A stretch of DNA of 64,000 bases from Morganella morganii (lineage in GTDB: Bacteria; Pseudomonadota; Gammaproteobacteria; Enterobacterales; Enterobacteriaceae), in the NCBI RefSeq assembly GCF_019242955.1, contig NZ_CP066129.1, positions 3,534,001 to 3,598,000 on the forward strand. Reading direction: 5' to 3'. Below the pieces are notes generated by a model. The model made no database searches. It was not told the origin of the DNA and worked only from the letters and a program-made list of their open reading frames with translations. Below are positions 60,869 through 64,000 of this stretch, piece by piece; within the stretch, counting starts at the first letter, position 1, and every line of letters begins with the position of its first letter. Position numbers and translations under genes: made by a program.

Positions 60869-61414
60869 TCAGTCATAATTGAGATGAAAAGTCGCAATGG
60901 CACTGAACGGCCCGCGTTTAATGGTTTTGTTTGCCAGTGCATCCGGTTCGCCCTGCACATAGGCACGGAAGTTCAGCAGTGTCAGTCCGTCGTTCAGCGT
61001 GATCTGCGGTGATGCTTCATTAACTGCCAGCGCCGTGCCGTCAGCATTTTCCAGCCCGACGGCAATCCCTTCCGCCTGACTGCCCGGGCTGATGGCCAGC
61101 GCCCCGCCGATAAACGGATTTTCATCCCCGGCAAACATCACCGTGACCCGCTTGCCGATGGAGGTATCACACTCCGAAAGCCGGATTTGAAACTCTTTTG
61201 ATGGTGTCCGCTGATAAGCGTACAGATTTTTATCAGGGATATTCCCGAACGGCAGTTCCACAGTTTCATCCCCCGGACGTATCGTGCAGGGTTCATCCAC
61301 CAGTGTGCCGTGAAAATACAGGTTATCAGCGGCAGCCCCGGCATCCGCAACCGGCAGTGATAACAGAAATACCCCGCAGGTACTGATAAAAAAGCGCCTT
61401 ACTGTCTCATTCAT
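60869..61414 (-). CDS. mrpG: Minor fimbrial subunit (MrpG-like)
   Basis: 181 residues. A signal peptide ends near ADAGA; the mature pilin has LYFHGTLVDEPCTIRPGDET with the first Cys of the intramolecular bond and RLSECDTSIG with the second. It ends FSAIATFHLNYD, the usual penultimate-aromatic chaperone motif. It is fifth in the MR/P order between MrpF and MrpH. Confidence 0.85.
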   Translation of the reverse strand: MNETVRRFFISTCGVFLLSLPVADAGAAADNLYFHGTLVDEPCTIRPGDETVELPFGNIPDKNLYAYQRTPSKEFQIRLSECDTSIGKRVTVMFAGDENPFIGGALAISPGSQAEGIAVGLENADGTALAVNEASPQITLNDGLTLLNFRAYVQGEPDALANKTIKRGPFSAIATFHLNYD

Positions 61415-61424
61415 TGCATTGCTC

Positions 61425-61919
61425 CTACTGATATTCCGCCAGCAATGTGGCGGTCACATCAAATGCGCCTTCCGGCAGTGTGCTGCCCGGCCGTTTCACC
61501 GGCACCGCCTGAATAACCGGCGGGTTATCCGGTGATACCGCAATGCGTTTGTTGAGCGTGAAGGGCTTTCCGTTCTGCGTCAGATGAATAGCCAGATCCG
61601 GAATATTGGTTTGCAAGGCCGCATCATCAAACCCGCTGACCGGCCCCGTGACGGACAATCCCAGATCCCAGCCTTTGTTATTGTCCTCACACACCAGGGT
61701 GTAATTAACGGCACGGGTATAATTAACGCCATCCACTTTATGCACGCCGACGTTGTCACCGAAAAACACATCAATCACTCCGTTATCACTGATCGTACAG
61801 GCGGGCGGTACCAGCAGAGTGCCGAACAGCTTCATATTCGGCGCGGCGGTACTTCCTGCGGCAGCACACAGCAGCCCGGTCAGCAGCACCCTCTGTAACC
61901 ACCGGTCATGTTTTGCCAT
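61425..61919 (-). CDS. mrpF: Minor fimbrial subunit (MrpF-like)
   Basis: 164 residues. A signal peptide ends near AAAGSTAA; MKLFGTLLVPPACTISDNGV holds the first pilin Cys and YTLVCEDNNKGWDLGLSVTG the second. The end is FDVTATLLAEYQ. It is separated from mrpG by ten bases and from mrpE by eleven, in one operon. Confidence 0.85.
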   Translation of the reverse strand: MAKHDRWLQRVLLTGLLCAAAGSTAAPNMKLFGTLLVPPACTISDNGVIDVFFGDNVGVHKVDGVNYTRAVNYTLVCEDNNKGWDLGLSVTGPVSGFDDAALQTNIPDLAIHLTQNGKPFTLNKRIAVSPDNPPVIQAVPVKRPGSTLPEGAFDVTATLLAEYQ

Positions 61920-61930
61920 TGTCAGGCTCC

Positions 61931-62467
61931 TTACTGATAGTCCAGTTCCAGCGTTGCCACCGCAGAGAAATCCCCGCCGGTCAGCACTGCTGTCATGTCA
62001 CGGACAGGTACGGCTTCCAGCGCCGGAAAGACCGGATAGGTAAATTTCACTTTTTCACCGGGATTCAGCTGCCGCCCCTGATAGAGCATGCGCACCCCCA
62101 GCCCGGCGATTTCGGTCTGCAGCAATCCGGAATCAAATCCGGCGGTATTGCCGGTGATGGCAAGTGTCATTGCATTGGTTGGCATCTTTGTGCACTCCGC
62201 CGTGTAATTGACCGGCTGTTTATAGCGCCGGCCGTCAATACGGGTGCTCAGCACCTCACCGAAATCCACCAGAATGGTGTTGCCGTTGTTGATAACACAC
62301 GGCGGCGGTGCGATAACATTGCCGCGAATAGTGATATAGGTGATCCCGGGAACACCCCGGATACCGGCCACCCGTTCCGGCAGTGCCGCAGCACCTCCCG
62401 CCGAAATACAGAGCACAACCGCCAGTATCCGCCGGAGAGAGCTTATTTTTCTGATCCGCTCATCCAT
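61931..62467 (-). CDS. mrpE: Minor fimbrial subunit (MrpE-like)
   Basis: 178 residues. It has a signal peptide and a PapE/PapK-type pilin fold: IRGNVIAPPPCVINNGNTIL, the RRYKQPVNYTAECTK second Cys, and end FSAVATLELDYQ. It follows the chaperone gene by 18 bases. It resembles the MrpF-like neighbour, so the pair may come from duplication. Confidence 0.85.
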   Translation of the reverse strand: MDERIRKISSLRRILAVVLCISAGGAAALPERVAGIRGVPGITYITIRGNVIAPPPCVINNGNTILVDFGEVLSTRIDGRRYKQPVNYTAECTKMPTNAMTLAITGNTAGFDSGLLQTEIAGLGVRMLYQGRQLNPGEKVKFTYPVFPALEAVPVRDMTAVLTGGDFSAVATLELDYQ

Positions 62468-62485
62468 GGTTTATCCTCTGTCTGC

Positions 62486-63244
62486 TCAGTTACCGGCAGC
62501 CGTTTTTGTCACACGGCACTCTGTACCGCTGCAACTGAACTGCAACTGCGGACGGCCGCCGTAATCGTTGATATAACTCAGCACCGGTGCACTGCCGAGT
62601 GCTGATGCGCTGAGGCCGAGCGTACCCTGACTTTTCGGCGCCACCATCAGCGGGGAAAATCCGTCCAGACTTTTGCCGCCGAGCCCGCTGAGTGCATCCA
62701 CAATTGTCACGTAATAAGCGGTCGGATTATTAACCTCATAGCTGTCACCGCGGCGTGTCAGGGTGATTTTCTCCTGCCACGGATTGGTCAGATCCGTTTG
62801 TGAGGCATAGATAGCTTCCGGGCGGTAAAACAGTTTGATCCGGGTTTGCAGGGCGATTTGCAGAACGTTCTGCCGGTTGCTGCGCGGCGGGATTTCCCGC
62901 AGATTGAAATAGAAGACACTTTCTCTGTCCTGCGGCAGCGCGGCGATCGCCGGTAATGACTGAATTTTCACCTGGCTTTTATCACCCGGCTCAATACGTT
63001 GTACCGGCGGAAGCACCACCAGCGGCGACGACACTTTCTGCCCGTTCTGATCCTCAATCCACCCCTGAGCCAGATACGGCAGTTCTTTGTTCATATTACT
63101 GACATTCAGACTGACGGATTTTTCCGCCCCGTTGAAAATGACACGGGTTCTGTCCAGCGCGATAGCGGCATGAGACTGTGCTGATGCCAGCAATACAGCC
63201 GCAATGGCCGGGACAAAGAGACGGGTGTGTTTAACTGACATCAT
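62486..63244 (-). CDS. mrpD: Periplasmic fimbrial chaperone MrpD
   Basis: 252 residues. A signal peptide ends near SHAA; the two immunoglobulin-like domains show IALDRTRVIFNGAEKSVSLN, RESVFYFNLREIPPRS and ALQTRIKLFYRPEAI of the PapD family. The Arg near the start and the Lys in RIKLFYRP are the pilin-anchoring pair. Its ATG overlaps the usher stop by four bases. Confidence 0.93.
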   Translation of the reverse strand: MMSVKHTRLFVPAIAAVLLASAQSHAAIALDRTRVIFNGAEKSVSLNVSNMNKELPYLAQGWIEDQNGQKVSSPLVVLPPVQRIEPGDKSQVKIQSLPAIAALPQDRESVFYFNLREIPPRSNRQNVLQIALQTRIKLFYRPEAIYASQTDLTNPWQEKITLTRRGDSYEVNNPTAYYVTIVDALSGLGGKSLDGFSPLMVAPKSQGTLGLSASALGSAPVLSYINDYGGRPQLQFSCSGTECRVTKTAAGN

Positions 63245-64000
63245 AATGAATCACTCATTTCGTTACGTGTGGAAGGTGCCGGAGTTGTCCGGCCTGTAAT
63301 ATTCAGCCACTTTCCCTGCTGCGGACGGTCAGCCGGCAGCGGGGAAGACGGCAGCGCAACCGGCTGCGGCTTGTCCGGAACGGATTGCGGCTCTGCGCCG
63401 CAGGTCAGCAGCAGGGTATGCAGCGGCTGTCCCGGCGGAAGTTCAGGTACCGTCATCCGGCACGCTGTATCACTGCCGCGCCGCAGCGTCAGAATATCCC
63501 CGCTGTTAATACCGCTGAGGTAGACCTGCCCGCCGTCATTGACGATACCCAGTTCACGGTTATCCGCAGAGGTAACCACTGCACCGAACGGCGGTTCACT
63601 GCCGTCTGCCAGACGGATAGTGGCCATCGCTTTCTGTCCTGACAGCACATCAAACTGACGGTAGCCGATAGCCCCTTCCGTCAATGTCAGCTGCTGAACA
63701 GAGCGGCGTGCTTCCGCATTTTCCGGCAGTTTGTTGATATCGATAGCTGCACTGTTGCGGAAGTAGTTATTCATATCCGGCAGAACGGCTTTCCCGAAGC
63801 GGTTGGTATAGCTGAGTGCCCCGGTACTTCTGACCGGCACATCCGCCACACCACCGGTATCCACCAGCAGGCGGGCACTGCCCGGCATATTGATCCGGTG
63901 GAATGCCCCGCCCTGCGGCGTCATCGTCACCCCGCCCTGAAGCGAGAGCGATGCCGAGGTATATTCCCCGTCAATATGTCCGGCACTGGCGGTGACCAGC
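63241..64000 (-). CDS. mrpC: Outer-membrane fimbrial usher MrpC, C-terminal part
   Basis: The last 252 residues of an usher; the gene runs off the right edge of the window. It contains GSARLLVDTGGVADVPVRST, YRNSAAIDINKLPENAEARR-like FRNSAAIDINKLPENAEARR, the TLTEGAIGYRQFDVLSGQKA block and a C-terminal GIVNDGGQVYLSGI plug-in domain typical of PapC-class ushers. It exports and assembles the subunits encoded downstream. Confidence 0.93.
   Translation of the reverse strand, partial: LVTASAGHIDGEYTSASLSLQGGVTMTPQGGAFHRINMPGSARLLVDTGGVADVPVRSTGALSYTNRFGKAVLPDMNNYFRNSAAIDINKLPENAEARRSVQQLTLTEGAIGYRQFDVLSGQKAMATIRLADGSEPPFGAVVTSADNRELGIVNDGGQVYLSGINSGDILTLRRGSDTACRMTVPELPPGQPLHTLLLTCGAEPQSVPDKPQPVALPSSPLPADRPQQGKWLNITGRTTPAPSTRNEMSDSL

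Overview
The window looks like a chromosome segment of a Morganellaceae enterobacterium, most probably Morganella. The backbone gene order (efp/epmB, yjeI, groES-groEL, fxsA, aspA, dcuA, yjdC, tRNA-Phe) is that of the E. coli 94-min region. It is joined to Proteus-type MR/P fimbriae with MrpJ regulators, a hydrogenase-4 operon and a nik operon. No species marker gene is present, so the genus is an inference from content.

Layout: 1-2.8 kb holds the start of a hyf (hydrogenase-4/formate hydrogenlyase) operon on the minus strand behind a near-perfect sigma54 promoter. 2.9-4.6 kb is an eptB lipid A core phosphoethanolamine transferase split by a frameshift at an A7 tract. 4.9-6.9 kb holds two unknown overlapping genes, a short peptide ORF and an IS3-family scar. 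6.9-21.7 kb is conserved housekeeping backbone, interrupted at 10.7-14.7 kb by an RpiR regulator / glucose-type PTS / lyase cluster.

A compact 4.9-kb island (21758-26612) sits in the tRNA-Phe gene. It is bounded by a 55-bp direct repeat of the tRNA 3' end and has no integrase. It carries a truncated YaaW-like gene, a WYL-type regulator, a small unknown protein, and a two-gene minus-strand unit: a GHKL-ATPase with a C-terminal PD-(D/E)XK-like nuclease, followed by a small membrane protein. This is the best candidate in the window for an undescribed, possibly anti-phage, system.

Directly beyond it lies a contact-dependent inhibition locus on the minus strand (43.1 down to 26.7 kb): cdiB, an 8-kb cdiA with an EndoU-like C-terminal toxin, cdiI, then three displaced cdiA-CT/immunity modules and a scrambled remnant of an FHA gene. 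The modules share long stretches with the intact cdiA up to and beyond the VENN motif, so they look like a reservoir for toxin switching. All three carry stop or frameshift lesions.

43.8-50.7 kb holds two classical autotransporters (AIDA-like and pertactin-like) around a ymjA homologue, then a 957-bp AT-rich gap. 50.7-58 kb holds an MrpJ-like regulator, a von Willebrand A protein with a Cys/His-rich tail, nikABCDE and yjdM. Nickel import by NikABCDE plausibly supplies the [NiFe] hydrogenase encoded at the other end. 58-64 kb is an mrp-type fimbrial operon (mrpC partial, D, E, F, G, H, J on the minus strand) plus a second mrpJ-like gene and two FimB/MrpI-type recombinases that are both truncated and joined tail to tail, which suggests a locked phase switch.
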